From Pinus tabuliformis (taxonomy: Eukaryota; Streptophyta; Pinopsida; Pinales; Pinaceae), in the NCBI GenBank assembly GCA_031772625.1, contig CM062804.1, positions 1,023,107,208 to 1,023,171,207 on the forward strand: a stretch of 64,000 bases of DNA. Direction: 5' to 3'. How positions within the stretch are numbered: the stretch's first letter is position 1; each line of letters opens with the position of its first letter. This document shows positions 31,818 through 43,436 of the stretch, in pieces. A model generated the notes under the pieces. That model was given only the letters and a program-made list of their open reading frames with translations, made no database searches and was not told the origin of the DNA. Both the position numbers and the translations under genes were made by a program.

Positions 31818-32260
31818 TTTTTTAAATTAGATCTTCCGCATCCTTGGTGAGAGGCGGCAGTATAAATCCCTACTTGCAGAGAAATGGAGATATCACGGTT
31901 GGATCTTGGGGGTGGCCATCGTGGAATAGTGGCCACTGGGAGCGTTTTTCTGGAGGAGAAATTCTGCAGAGCGTGCGGTTTCTTGGTTTTTAAATCCGAT
32001 CCTCTGCATCCATGGTAAGGCGGTTTCTTGGTTTTCTAAATTAAATCCTGTGCATCCATGTTTTTTGGTTTTTTAAATTAAATCCTGTGCATCCATGCTG
32101 AGGATGTTTCTTGGTTTTGTAAATTAGATCCTCTCAATCCATGTTTCTTGGTTTTTTTAAATTAAATCTCTGAATTAGACCCGCTGAATCCATGCTGAGA
32201 GGCGGTTTCTTGTTTTTTTTTTTAAATTAGACCCTCTTCATCCATGCTGAGGCGGCAGCA
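31818..32260. repeat. ~40-60-bp minisatellite, about seven units
   Basis: Each unit has TTTCTTGGTTTT, TAAATTARATCCT, and GCATCCATGCTGAGG-like parts in that order. Units start near 31818, 31980, 32027, 32060, 32106, 32142 and 32208. Confidence 0.85.
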
Positions 32261-33230
32261 TAGAAACCTCGTTGCACAGAAAGCCAGAGAAACCGGGCCT
32301 GCCAACGTCAGTGTTGAATATGGCTGGCATCAAGCGTTTTTCTCGGGGAGAAATTCCTGGAGAGTGAAGATGTTAAAGATGGAGTTAACGGCGTAAATAC
32401 ACCTTCGTATACAGTGCATAGGGCAAGGAAAAAGGGATTGAGCAATGCCCTAACCTGTCTGTCAATGTGGATTCATCCCTCGGAGGTAACATTTTGTTGA
32501 CTGACTCTGTTAAATTTCGGTGGGTGTTATAAAGTCATTGTCGATTGCACTATGGAGATTCAGAAATGCATGTGTGATTAAGAGATTTTTCAGATTGTAC
32601 TGTACTTCCATGAAATTTCTTTCAGATTGCTTCTCTCCTAGCTTTCTATAGGTTCCCTAAATAATATAAGGGATTGTTTCTGCATTAGGTATCTTAGTTT
32701 TTGCACTGAACTATTGATGCACTCTGTTATATTTTCTAGGTTAAGCATATTACATCCGAGGGCCGAGCAACGCTCTTCAGCGATATATTATTTTATCATT
32801 CGTACGTAGCGGAAGCCTAAAACCTTACCATTTTCATTGCCTCCCCGGGAGATTGAGAATGAGTAGGTTCAGGAGGTGGGGTTGGATTCGGGAATCGATT
32901 AGTCAAAACTACTTCACGGGTCCTGCTGCCTATTCTCTGGCTCTCTAACTATAGCTTAGATCCTCTGCTTGCTTGTATGTCTCCAGGCGCCCTTCCATAT
33001 TTTCGCAATAGCAGCATATAAGAATGTCTGTGTTTATATTTGGATTCAATATGTTTGGATTATATTGAATTTCTGGGTTAGGTTGCACTTAAATTGTAAT
33101 TTAGTGGCTCAAATTTTCTCAATATTAATGATTTTTACAATTTGCACGTCCAGTGGACAAAATATTATGTTCGCTGGCATTAACATTTTGTAACAAATCT
33201 AAGGTTAGGGTCCTCAAAATATGAGCACGG
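32261..33230. other. Anonymous sequence
   Basis: Mixed composition and no supported frame. Nothing recognisable. Confidence 0.35.
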
Positions 33231-33234
33231 AGAG

Positions 33235-33510
33235 ATTCGACCCCGAGACCCATGGTGAAAGGTACGAGGGATAAGCGGGCGATATATGGAGCCTGGGGTT
33301 GAGTCTGGTGGGTGGAGTGTTTTATTGGGCATTTCTCATTTCTGGGGCCGGGCGGGCAGAAGGCGGAAAGCGGACGGGGACCCACCCACGGCGTCTGCTG
33401 CTGCATCTCAGCAAATGGATTGCTGCTGAGCGGTTGGGTCACCGCTCCACCTGCCCTGCAGACGCCCTGCTCCATAAATAGTAGCTTCACCGTTTTGCTT
33501 TTGCATTTTG
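33235..33510 (+). promoter_or_regulatory. GC-rich patch ending in a TATA-like box; possible promoter
   Basis: About 250 bp of GC-rich, CpG-bearing sequence stands out from its AT-rich surroundings and ends in CCATAAATAG (about 33471-33480) followed by pyrimidine-rich sequence. This is how a TATA promoter of a single-copy plant gene can look. Support is compositional only. Confidence 0.3.
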
Positions 33511-34004
33511 GGCGGGATGGAGTGCGGTTGGGTATTGGTTATTGGTTATGTTGAGTGGGATACAGATTTAATATTGAAGGGAAATGGAATACAGAGCCGG
33601 GATTAAAAAATCGGGATGATAACAAATGTAAAGCATATTTTGTCTCCCCTGTTTGGAGTTTCCGAACTCTGAGCCATTTCCGTTTGTTAAGATCTGTTAA
33701 CTTCGTGTTTCTCGATGACACGGTATATTCAATATTGGTTCATGCGGTTGTCGAAACAAATTATTTAATTTTGACAACGATGTCATTAAATTCAGAGGCT
33801 CAGTATCTATTCCAATCTCACCCACGGCCAAATTAGCCTGATTTTATTTTATGGTATATTCACTCACTCAGGGTTTCCGTTTATTTGGTTGGGTTTCTGT
33901 GTAATTGCGTTTGACAAGCTCTTTGACCTTATGATTTGATTTTTAAATGCTTGCTTTTTCGTAATTGAAACATTGACTTGCTCTTCATTATTTGTTGTTA
34001 ACAG

Positions 34005-34450
34005 CTACCCTTTCCTTACCAGTTTTGAAGGGCTTAATTACACCTCCGTATATTGTTGGAAGGCACAACGGATAGGCTGGGGCTTGCTGGAGAATGTAAC
34101 CTTGCAGTTTCTCCCTTGCGGTGTCCAGTAGTGGCCTTACCCGGTCTCCCAATGCTGTCTCACGTAAGGTAATCATTTACTATGTTATAATGTAAGATTG
34201 CTATTGTTATAAAGTTATTGCGGAGAATAAGGGATTCTATCAAAAATACATATTTAATGAAAAGAATCTTCAGATAAATTCTAATAATTGTTGCTGTTGT
34301 TTTTTTCCTTTTTTCTTTTTTGCAGATGATAAGGAGGACATGAAGAATGTACAAGCATGCTAAGATAGATGAAATATCTACATGTCATGGCAAAAGATAT
34401 GAATTCATTATGTTATCACAAGCCAAAACAAACTAGCTTTCATTTTTTTT
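34005..34450 (+). other. Exon-like intervals with good splice signals; no coding frame established
   Basis: A 159-bp interval (34005-34163) is bounded by TTGTTGTTAACAG on the left and GTAAGG on the right. A second possible exon starts at 34326 after a long pyrimidine run ending TTTTTTGCAG. No single frame reads through both, so if transcribed it may be non-coding or untranslated. The minus strand of the first interval is also open (about 62 codons), so strand is uncertain. Confidence 0.3.
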
Positions 34451-34979
34451 TTATGTTTATTATGTAATTACTCTAAAAACACCATAATAATAAAAAGTAC
34501 TATTTTGTTTGAAGGGGCTAAAAGCCCTTTCTCATTGCTCTTGAGGATGGACCATGGCTATCCTCAAGGGTTTGTGTCCCTCTCTCCACCTTACTTTTTC
34601 ATTTACTTTTATTTGTTTATTTTAGAACTAGATAGTTTTAGTTTAATAGATTGTAGATTAAAAGTGTCAAATAATGCATCAATATAGATAGTTATAACAT
34701 GTTAATTGAAAATTTAAAATCTTAAATCAACTTGAGGTTATGTAAATGCATTTGATTTAGCCAATATTATATTTTTCCAACCATGGGCTTTTGTGATAAT
34801 TGCACAATTTTTGGATGCTTGTTTAGTGGTTCAATTTGTGTATGATCAAGTTGTATGTTTTTATTGTATACATTGATTGATGTGTTTTTATATTACTTTG
34901 TGATGATGAATTTAAATGCAGAATTTTGTGTAATGATTGTTGTTTGAGTTTCATTTATATGATAATTGTGTTCTACAAT

Positions 34980-37390
34980 GAATGAGTGGCATGTTAATAT
35001 GTATATTGAAATGTGTGAGAATTTCCTTTAGGTGCTTGGTGTCTATATTATGTTTGTGCGTTCAAAATTTTTTGTGTGTGATGACCAAAATTTCATATGT
35101 AATGTTCAATGTATCTTTGTGTCTTTACAATGTTTTTTGTGTGATGTTCATTATTCGATGTGTATTTGTGATTGTGTATGAGAATGCTTGTTGTTTGGGA
35201 TTTATTTACATAGTTGTGCATTTACAATGAATGTGGATGACATGTTTGATATGTACTTTGAAATGTGTGTATTCTTGATTGTATGCATTTCTGATTGTGT
35301 TTGTATTATTCATCACTTTTGTTTGTGTATTTACAATCTTGCGTGTAATCAAATCTCTCAAGAAATGTTTATATATGCTTGTGTATTTACAATGTTTTTG
35401 AATGTAATGATGAAAATTTAATGTGATGTTTGAGTACGTGTGTATCTATATGTTTAGGCTTTATTTGCATAGTTGTGCATTTACAATGAATGTGAATGAC
35501 ATGTTTGATATGTACTTTGAAATGTGTGTATTCTTGATTGTATGCATTTCTGATTGTGTTTGTATTATTCATCACATTTGTTAGTGTATTTACAATCTTG
35601 TGTGTAATCAAATCTTAATGAATGTTTATATATGCTTGTGTATTTACAATGTTTGTGAATGTAATGATGAAAATTTAATATGATGCTTGAGTACTTGTGT
35701 ATCTATATGTTTGGCCTTTGTTTACATAGTTGTGCATTTACAATGAATGTGGATGACATGTTTGATATGTACTTTGAAATGTGTGTATTCTTGATTGTAT
35801 GCATTTCTGATTGTGTTTTTATTATTCATCACATTTGTTTGTGCATTTACAATCTTGTGTGTAATCAAATCTCTCAAGAAATGTTTATATATGCTTGTGT
35901 ATTTAGAATGTTTTTGAATGTAATGATGAAAATTTAATATGATGTTTGAGTACTTGTGTATCTATATCTTTTTTAATGGAAAGATGAAAATTTGATGTGA
36001 TGCTCGCATATGTTTGAATGTAATTATGATTGTTGTTTGATCATGTTGTTTGTTTATTTGTCATTTGTTCATTGTGATTGTGTATATGCTAGGATTGTGA
36101 GAATTTGTGCCGTAATGAGCAAAAATTGATATGGCATCTTTTTGTATTTGCAATATATCTTTGTGTCTTTACAATGCTTTTTGCGATGTTCATTATTTGA
36201 TGTGTATTTGTGATTGTGTATGAGAATGGTTGTTGTTTGGGATTTATTTACATAGTTGTACATTTACAATGAATGTGGATGACATGTTTGATATGTACTT
36301 TGAAATATGTGTGGATTTTCATTAGCATATGGCTTGATTTAGTGTATGCATTAATTTTGTATGTTTGGATATTTACAATCTTGTGTATATGATGATCAAA
36401 GTTTGATATGCAATGCTTGTAATACTTATAATTTTGTGTGTGTAATAAGACGATTTGATGGGATGTTTGTATGCTTTTGTATTCGCAATTCTTTTGATGT
36501 TTAAATGTTTGTGTATTCATTGTGTGTTCGTATTGTTTCTGTACTTACAATCTTAGTTGTAATTATTAAAACTTGAAAAGTGCTCTTGATTGTGTGTTTG
36601 TACTTCTGATTTTATGTACATTTCATTGTGTGTTTGTACCCTTGATTGTATGTGTTTGTATTATTGATTGCATGCATTTCTAATTGTGCATTTGTATTAT
36701 TGATCACATTTGTTGGTGTATTTACAATCTTGTGTGTAATAAAATATGAATGAATGTTTATGTGTGCTTGTGTATTTACAATGTTTTTGAATGTAATTAT
36801 GAGAGTCTCATATGATGTTTGAGTACTTGTGTATTTATATGCTTTTGAATGGAATGATGAAAATTTGATATGATGTTTGCATATCTATAATATTTTTGAA
36901 TGTAATGATCATTATTGTTTGATTGGGTTGTTTGCTTATTTTTCATTTTTTCATTGTGATTGTGTATATTCTTGGAATGTGAGAATTTGTGTTAGAATGA
37001 ACAAACTTTGATATGACATCTTCTTTTGTATTTGCAATAATATTTCTTGAATGATCAAAATTTGATGTCGATTTTCAATTTAAATTTATTGCACAAGAAA
37101 TTAAATGGGGGGATTGGGAGAGTGTTGAGTGAAATAGTAATATTATATAAACTATAAGTGAGGGGGTAGCTCAAATGAACTTTATTTATTGCATAGGGAA
37201 ATCACATAGGAGGTGGGATTGGGGAAGTGATGAGTGAAATAGTAGTATAACTATAAACTAGGAGTGAGAGGGAGGGGCCAAATGAGCTTCCACCTTCAAG
37301 GTGGTTGGCCTAGTTAGTAGAGGATTTGTATCATAAAATTCTCGAAGCCAAGTGAAGTTCCTTTTAAATATAAATTTTTATGTTTTTCAT
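34980..37390. repeat. T/G-rich satellite, ~259-bp unit, block 1
   Basis: GTGGATGACATGTTTGATATG recurs at 35233, 35492, 35749 and 36275, spaced 259, 257 and twice 263 bp. Inside the unit, words like GTGTATTTACAAT recur about every 45-50 bp, a sub-repeat. The end of the block (37040-37390) is a shared unique-looking flank also found at 45.8-46.2 kb. Confidence 0.9.
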
Positions 37391-37761
37391 TTTTTAAATT
37401 GTAAATAATAATAAATCACCAATTTTAAATAATCAATATAATTGTCCCTTATACCTATATTTAGCTTTGTCATTTATTTAAAAATAACTATAATATCCAA
37501 ACATGTAAATATATGAAATAATATTTATAATAATGAAATTATATATATATATATTAAATATCTATATATATGATTTGTATATTTGATTATTATTAAATAA
37601 TTATTATTATTATAAGATTATCATTAAATAAAATTATGAAATATTATTATAAATATTTTATTACTATTATGGTTATAAAATAAAATTATAAAATATTATT
37701 ACAAAAATCTATTTAATTGTTATCATTATAAATATTTATTTACGTATTATGAAAAAATATT
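37391..37761. repeat. AT-rich spacer
   Basis: Extremely AT-rich, with TATTATTA and ATATAT runs. It is similar to parts of 46.2-47.5 kb. No gene. Confidence 0.6.
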
Positions 37762-37774
37762 TATATTATTATTA
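37762..37774. repeat. LINE target-site duplication, left copy
   Basis: TATATTATTATTA is repeated exactly at 44804-44816 on the other side of the LINE. Confidence 0.9.
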
Positions 37775-37991
37775 TTTTTTTTTAACAGAATCGGTTACTT
37801 GTATATTATAAAACATCAGGGACAGAGTCCTAGTACATAGTTATGATAGATTAGGGCGATGAGGATCAAAAACGGGTTCGCAGACCCTTTTTCCTCATTG
37901 CTACATTTACGATAATTGAAAGTAAAGAAGTAACGGCTATATTGCCTAACAAAAGAACCTCCAAGCCAACAAAATTTACAGTCCATGGTTC

Positions 37992-38348
37992 CTAGGGAAG
38001 TTTCTGAGTGACAGAGTCATCGGGGAGGGGATTCTTCCTAGCGCTGGCTCTAGTTGAAGCCTCCGCTTGAAAACTTTGAGTGAGAGTTCTGATATGCTCT
38101 ATGGCTTCCTCCAGATGGTTGCACCAGTCTTTCAAGGCCTCGATTTCTGCTTTTTGCTTCTCCAGCTTCTTCCGTTTCGATCTGCTATCTGCCTGGTAAT
38201 CATCCTTGAGTTCGTTGAAATGTTTGATGAATCTGTTGATCATGAATGTATGCGCTTTGCAAAGTGAGCACTCGTTGTTGTTGATGATCCTGTCGAAAGG
38301 ATTGTTGGCCGGCTCCTGGGCATTTGGCTGGTCCTGCTGATCCGCCAT
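37992..38348 (-). CDS. LINE third ORF, coiled-coil protein of unknown function
   Basis: Starting at MADQQDQPNAQEPANNPFD, this 118-residue frame has a CSLCKAH segment near residues 31-37, then a highly charged helical region of about 60 residues (FNELKDDYQ, SKRKKLEKQKAEIEALKDW, LEEAIEHIRTL) with heptad-like spacing, and a Ser/Arg/Lys tail ending DDSVTQKLP. The frame stays open upstream to 39155 (387 codons), but the upstream part reads like untranslated sequence, so I chose the inner ATG. A TATA-like box lies 370 bp upstream. Plant L1 elements normally end with ORF2, so a third ORF is unusual. I do not recognise the family. It could be a piece of a host gene carried at the LINE 3' end, or a true extra gene. 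Confidence 0.5.
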   Translation of the reverse strand: MADQQDQPNAQEPANNPFDRIINNNECSLCKAHTFMINRFIKHFNELKDDYQADSRSKRKKLEKQKAEIEALKDWCNHLEEAIEHIRTLTQSFQAEASTRASARKNPLPDDSVTQKLP

Positions 38349-39072
38349 CTTACTGGACTGGGGAAGAGTGTCAACAGACTTAGGAAGCGGGCAAATTCCA
38401 GGGAGGGGGGAAATTCCAGGAAGGGAGGCGATATGAGGGGGAAGATAGCACAGAGAAGGGGGGAGCGGAGCAACACAGGGAGGGATGAAATGACTGGGGA
38501 GCAGAGGGATTCGAGGCGTGCTGCTACAGCCAATAAAGCCACCAGTTAGCAAAAACTTTAAAACAGCAATAAGGAATCCTGAAATTACCACAGTCGGGGA
38601 ACGAGGGCCGAGCTCCCGATGTCTGAGAGCAGCTCCAAGAGAAAGCCTATGCTTGGTGAAAGCGCAATCAAGAGTCCTTGCAGCGCTGTAGGATGAGAGA
38701 TCGTTGAGGTCCGAGCTGCTATATATAGAAGGAGGGAGGTTTCTCGGGTGCTTGAACCATTGCTGGGAGGGTCGGCTCTTGAAAAGACTGAGATCCCCAG
38801 AAAAGATCTTGCTGCGAGCGGTGAGGGTACGAAGGTGATGGTCCAGAGCGCAAAGCCAGAAAATGTCTGCTGGGGATGCATGAAACTCTATGATGAGGCT
38901 GAGTGAGGTGGTGAAAACCGTGGCAGGGGGGCGGATTTGATTTTGGAGGTACATGTTTGCGCAGTCGAGGAGATATTGCTGGGGATAAGGAGATTCAATG
39001 GAGAGCCAATTTCGAGGAGAATGATACATGAGGTGACTCGGATTCTGAGAAGAGGGGATGGGGTGGAATTGG
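38349..39072 (-). promoter_or_regulatory. TATA-bearing region between LINE ORF2 and ORF3
   Basis: On the minus strand CTATATATAG (about 38719-38728) is followed by about 370 bp of pyrimidine-rich, leader-like sequence with CCCTCC/CTCCCC runs up to the ORF3 ATG. This resembles a polymerase II core promoter and 5' UTR, which would be unexpected inside a LINE. Confidence 0.4.
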
Positions 39073-42000
39073 TTAAGGGATGGCTTTGTCATATACTGCA
39101 TCATTTTCTCTGACCTGGCCTGTCTGTCTGCTAGTTGCCTTGTTGGCCTGTTCATCGGCCTCTGTGTTGCTGCCCCTTAGAACGTGTTTGAAGATGACCC
39201 CGTTTATTTCTCTGATGTTGTCCATAATCCTATGTTTGATGTTGTTCAAGGCCATTTGCTTGAAATCGTTTCCAGAAACCATGGCAGCTATGATAATAGC
39301 TGAGTCGCCCATAATTAGCAGGTTCTGAAGGCCGGGTTTTCTCGCTATGGAGGTTCCCAGAAGGAGGCTATAAGCCTCGGCCTTGTTATTGGACATTGAT
39401 CCCAATCCCCACTCGTAGGTCACGATGATTTTCCCTTGGAGGTCTTTGATGACTCCTCCAGCTCCTGCTTGGCCCGGGTTATTTTTTGAGGCCCCGTTGA
39501 ATTGAAGGAAGGGCCTCTTTTGTTTTTGTATCCAATCTCTGATTTCCTCTTTGGTCCCTCTCAGCTTCCAGTCAGATTTTCTTTTTCCTTTGCTTACTGT
39601 TTTTTGGATTCTTGCTTCATAGCTGAATTTACTCATCCACTCCATTTCTCTTGGGTCTCCCGGTTCTGGATCTGCATGGGCTATTCCATTCGTTCCAATG
39701 GTCTCTAAGATGAGCGCAATTGTTTTTTCCATGGTGCTGGAGATGCTGGGATTCTTGTTGTTGAAAATGCTTTTGTTTCTGGCGTTCCAAATCTGCCAGC
39801 AAAGGTTTGAGGGAATGTTGTTCCATAACCTTTTAGCCAGGGTCTTGCCTTTTTTGGGTGGGGGTAGCTATTTCCCCAATTTTTTTGAAGGAGAGCAATC
39901 TGGTTGGGGAGATCGCCTATGATTAGCGGGCTAGTGATAAGCTTCCAACAAGTTTGCGCAAAGGAGCACTCTAGAAAGATATGGTTACTACTTTCTTCCG
40001 CTGCCCTACACAGGCAACAGATTAAGGGACCATGGATACCCTTCTTCCTTAGATTTTCCGCTGTGAGAATTTTGTTGTTGAGGAGGGTCCAATTGAAGAA
40101 TTTTACCTTTGGGAGGCATTCAGGATTCCAAGCCACTTTGTGGAGAGGCCAGTTGTTTATTGCTGAGGCATTTTGAAGGATTTTATAACCCTCTTTGACT
40201 GTGTAGCTGCCACCATTGGGGTCCCAAACATATTTATCCTCTGACATTCTGTTAAGGGGAGCTGAGCCTATGAGAGATATCTTGAGATCAAGCCATAGAT
40301 TCTTAAGGTTGTTAGGAAGGGGAATAGACTTACAGCCTATCCAACTGTTTTGGTCCCAAGAAGAGATGTCATAAAGGGTCTTGAGATTTTCCTCTCCCAT
40401 CCACAGTTGCAGGGGCCTGAAATTTGGAAGAGCTTCCCTTGCTCCTGAGCCCATTATTCTGTACGCCCATATGTTGATGTTTCTGTCGTTGCCCGGGACT
40501 CTTGAGATACATGCTTTGAAGTGAGGGAGAGTTTTTTTGATAAGCTTCCAAACTGGGGTGCACTTCCTGTCAATAATGGTTTCTGAAAGGATATTGGAGT
40601 TGGCCCCATTCAAATATTTGTTTTTGATGACCTCTGTCCACCAGGCTCCTTTTTCATTGAGAATTTTCCAGATCAATTTGAAGCCCATGGCCATGTTGGC
40701 TAATCTTGGGATTCTTATTCCGAGCCCTCCTTTTTCGAAGGGTAAGATGACCTGATCCCACTTTACAAGGCTGAACTTTTTTGAGTCCTGCCTTCCTCCT
40801 TGCCACAAGAAGCTCCTAATGATTAGTTCCATATGTTTATGAATGCTGGCCGGGGCGAGAGTAGTTGCAAACTGATAAATTGGAAGGGCTGAGAGAATGG
40901 CTTTGATAAGAATTGTTCTGCCAGCCAGGTTGAGCCAGGACACCCCCCAGCTCTGAAGCTTCCCTCTCAGCTTCTCAATTAGCTTGACCTAGATTTCGGT
41001 TTTGACCGTCTCCTTGGCTAATGGTAACCCCAGGTACATGAAATGAGTCCAGTTCCTTTGGGCAGGGATGTCCAAGATTGTGGAGATTCTCTGAATGATA
41101 TGTTTGGGGACATTCCATGTGTAGATCATGCACTTGTTATTATTTAGCTTACCTCCGGAGACTTGAAGAAAGAGTTCCAACGTTTTCTTAAACCTCCTAG
41201 CCATGAGACTGGAAGTGCCTCCTATTAGAAGAGTATCATCAGCGAAGAGGGAGTGGTTTATCCCCTTGGTTCCCCGCACTATGCTGACACCTGTTATTTC
41301 TTTTAGCCTGCGAAGATTTTCCAGGTGTATACTTAGAGTTTCGGCCATGATGATGTAGAGGAAGGGAGAGAGCGGGCATCCTTGCCTCAAGCCCCTTGTG
41401 CTTTTGAAGAAATTACTGGGCCTGCCATTAATGAGAGGGGCTGTCTAGGTGAATGAGATGCATTCCATGACCCTGCTGATGAAGATCTCGGAAATGCCAA
41501 ATTTCTTTAGGACTGCCTGAAGGAATTGGTGATTGACTCTGTCAAAGGCATTCGCCATATCTAGTTTAATGATCATGCCCTTTTCCTTCCTATTTATGCT
41601 ACTATGGATTGCCTCCTGAATAAGAATAACATTGTCCGTTATTTGTCTTCTAAGAATGAAGCCTCCTTGGTTCTCAGAGATAAGGGAAGGGAGAAGCTTT
41701 TTTAACCTGTTGGCTAGGATTTTGGTGATGATTTTGTAGGAGACATTGCATAATGAGATAGGACGGAATCTGTCAAAGGATTGGGGATTGGGGTCTTTGG
41801 GAATGAGGGCTAAGTGGGAAGATTTGATGCTGCTACCCATTTTGCATTTCGAAAAGAAATTCTTTGCCATTCTGATGTAATCCTTTTTGATAATTTCCCA
41901 GTGGTTTCTGTAAAATGCCACAGTGAACCCATCAGGGCCCGGAGCCTTGTCCTGAGCCATGCTGAAGATTGACCACTCAATTTCCTCAGTCGTGATCTCT

Positions 42001-43316
42001 TTATCCAACTCGGCATTTTGAGCTACTGAAATTTTATTTTCAATTATGCTAAGGAAGTCCGAATTATCTGTATATTGAGGGTCAGCTGTAAGGAGAGCAC
42101 GGAAATGCCTCGACGCTGCTTCCTTTATTTCCTCTTGCTCTCTGAATTCGCTTCCCTCCATCATTATTCTCTCTATATGATTCCCTGCCTGCCTGAGCTT
42201 AAGGCTGTTGTGAAAAAATGAAGTGTTTTTGTCTCCGGCTTTGAGCCAAAGACATCGAGACTTTTGCCTTTGCTCTTCTTCCTCCTTTCTATTCTGTTTA
42301 TATAGCTCTTTATACATTTCGTTCTCTTTGGCCTGATCTTCTTCTGTGTCCTGCTCTCTTTCTTTTTCCTGGCTCCATTGTTCCAGCTTTTCTTGGAGGT
42401 CAATTCTTTTTTTGCCTTCCTCTGTTGCGTAGTTTCTTGCCCATTGTTTAATGACAATCCTGAGAGATCTGAGCTTAGCTTCCCAGATGTAATGAGGGGA
42501 GCCAATAATTTCTTTTGCCCATTGCTCCTTGATCAAGTTTCTGAATTCTTCGCTGCTGTCCCAGGCCTTGTTATATTTAAATGGAAGAGGTCCCATGTTC
42601 TTCCCTTTATCTAGGGTCAAAGCCACTGGTTTATGGTCTGAGATGTATCCGTGAATGATTTTGCTTTGGATACTTGGGTATCTTGCCACTGTTCTTTCTT
42701 AGGCGAGGATTCGGTCTAGCCTCTCTTTTATGTTATTGCTGCCTGTTCTTTTATTGGACCAAGTGAAGCGCCCATTTTGCGGAGGTATGTCCACTAAGTT
42801 ATGAGTTTGAATAATTTCTTCTAAAGAATCTCTTGAGGGATCAGCGAAGAAATTACCTCCCAGCTTCTCATCAACATTCCTTATAAGATTTAGATTTCCT
42901 CCAAGGAAGATGTTCCTTCCCTGAATAGTCATAAGATCTGAGGTGATTGAATCCCAACATGAGGCTTTATCTCTATAATGATTGGGGGCGTAGATGTTGT
43001 ATATTGAGTATTCTTCTTTCGTGGCTATGTTCTGCATGTCTGATCTTATCCACCATCTATTCTGCATTTGATCTTTGAGTTCCCATTTATTTTTGTCCCA
43101 TATTGTCCCTATGCCTCCTGAGGCGCCAGCTGCACTAATTGCTGTTCCTACATAACTTCTGCTTTTTTTAATGTAATTTTGGAATTCCTGTTCCGTGATT
43201 TTGGCCTCTTGGAGAAGGAGAAGGTCTGGATGTTCAGATTTGAGAAGGTCTCGAACTGCATTTGCTTTTAGGGAGGAGCCCATCCCCCTACAATTCCAGG
43301 AGACCAAAATCATCAT
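39073..43316 (-). pseudogene. LINE ORF2: endonuclease, reverse transcriptase, RNase H (decayed)
   Basis: ORF2 makes the nick and primes reverse transcription of the LINE RNA. The frame starts MMILVSWNCRGMGSS. Endonuclease landmarks are LLLQEAK, NIYAPN, RFTWSN, and SDHKPV. RT landmarks are SSHLALIPKDPNPQSF, RPISLCNVSYKI, KLDMANAFDRVNH, RQGCPLSPFLY and FADDTLL. A zf-RVT region follows (CCLCRAAEESSNHIFLEC), then RNase H (LQFNGASKNNPG, NNKAEAYSLLLG, IMGDSAIII, TEADEQANKA). Three in-frame stops lie at about 42703, 41446 and 40990, and a frameshift near a 6-A run at about 39855. Each stop can be explained as CAA or CAG changed to TAA or TAG. The first RNase H acidic position reads N where the family has D, so this domain may have been inactive. 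Confidence 0.95.
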
Positions 43317-43436
43317 TTACCTTGTTTGTTGTGAGCCCCGCTTCTCTCTTTCATTTTTTCTCCACTTCCTTTGGTTTTATCTAGGTATGTGTCCATTGGT
43401 TGTTGCGTCCCGGTAGCCATTTCTTTTGTAGCGTTT

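Noticed and set aside
31860-31880. TATAAATCC as a promoter
   Set aside because: It lies in the minisatellite region and is not backed by a transcript-like sequence downstream.
33125-33490. 121-codon minus-strand frame over the GC-rich patch
   Set aside because: The composition of a GC-rich stretch gives long frames by chance, and no domain pattern is visible.
38349-39155. Upstream 269 codons of the 387-codon frame as part of LINE ORF3
   Set aside because: The composition reads like leader sequence with a TATA-like box, and it overlaps the end of ORF2. The inner ATG at 38348 is the better start.
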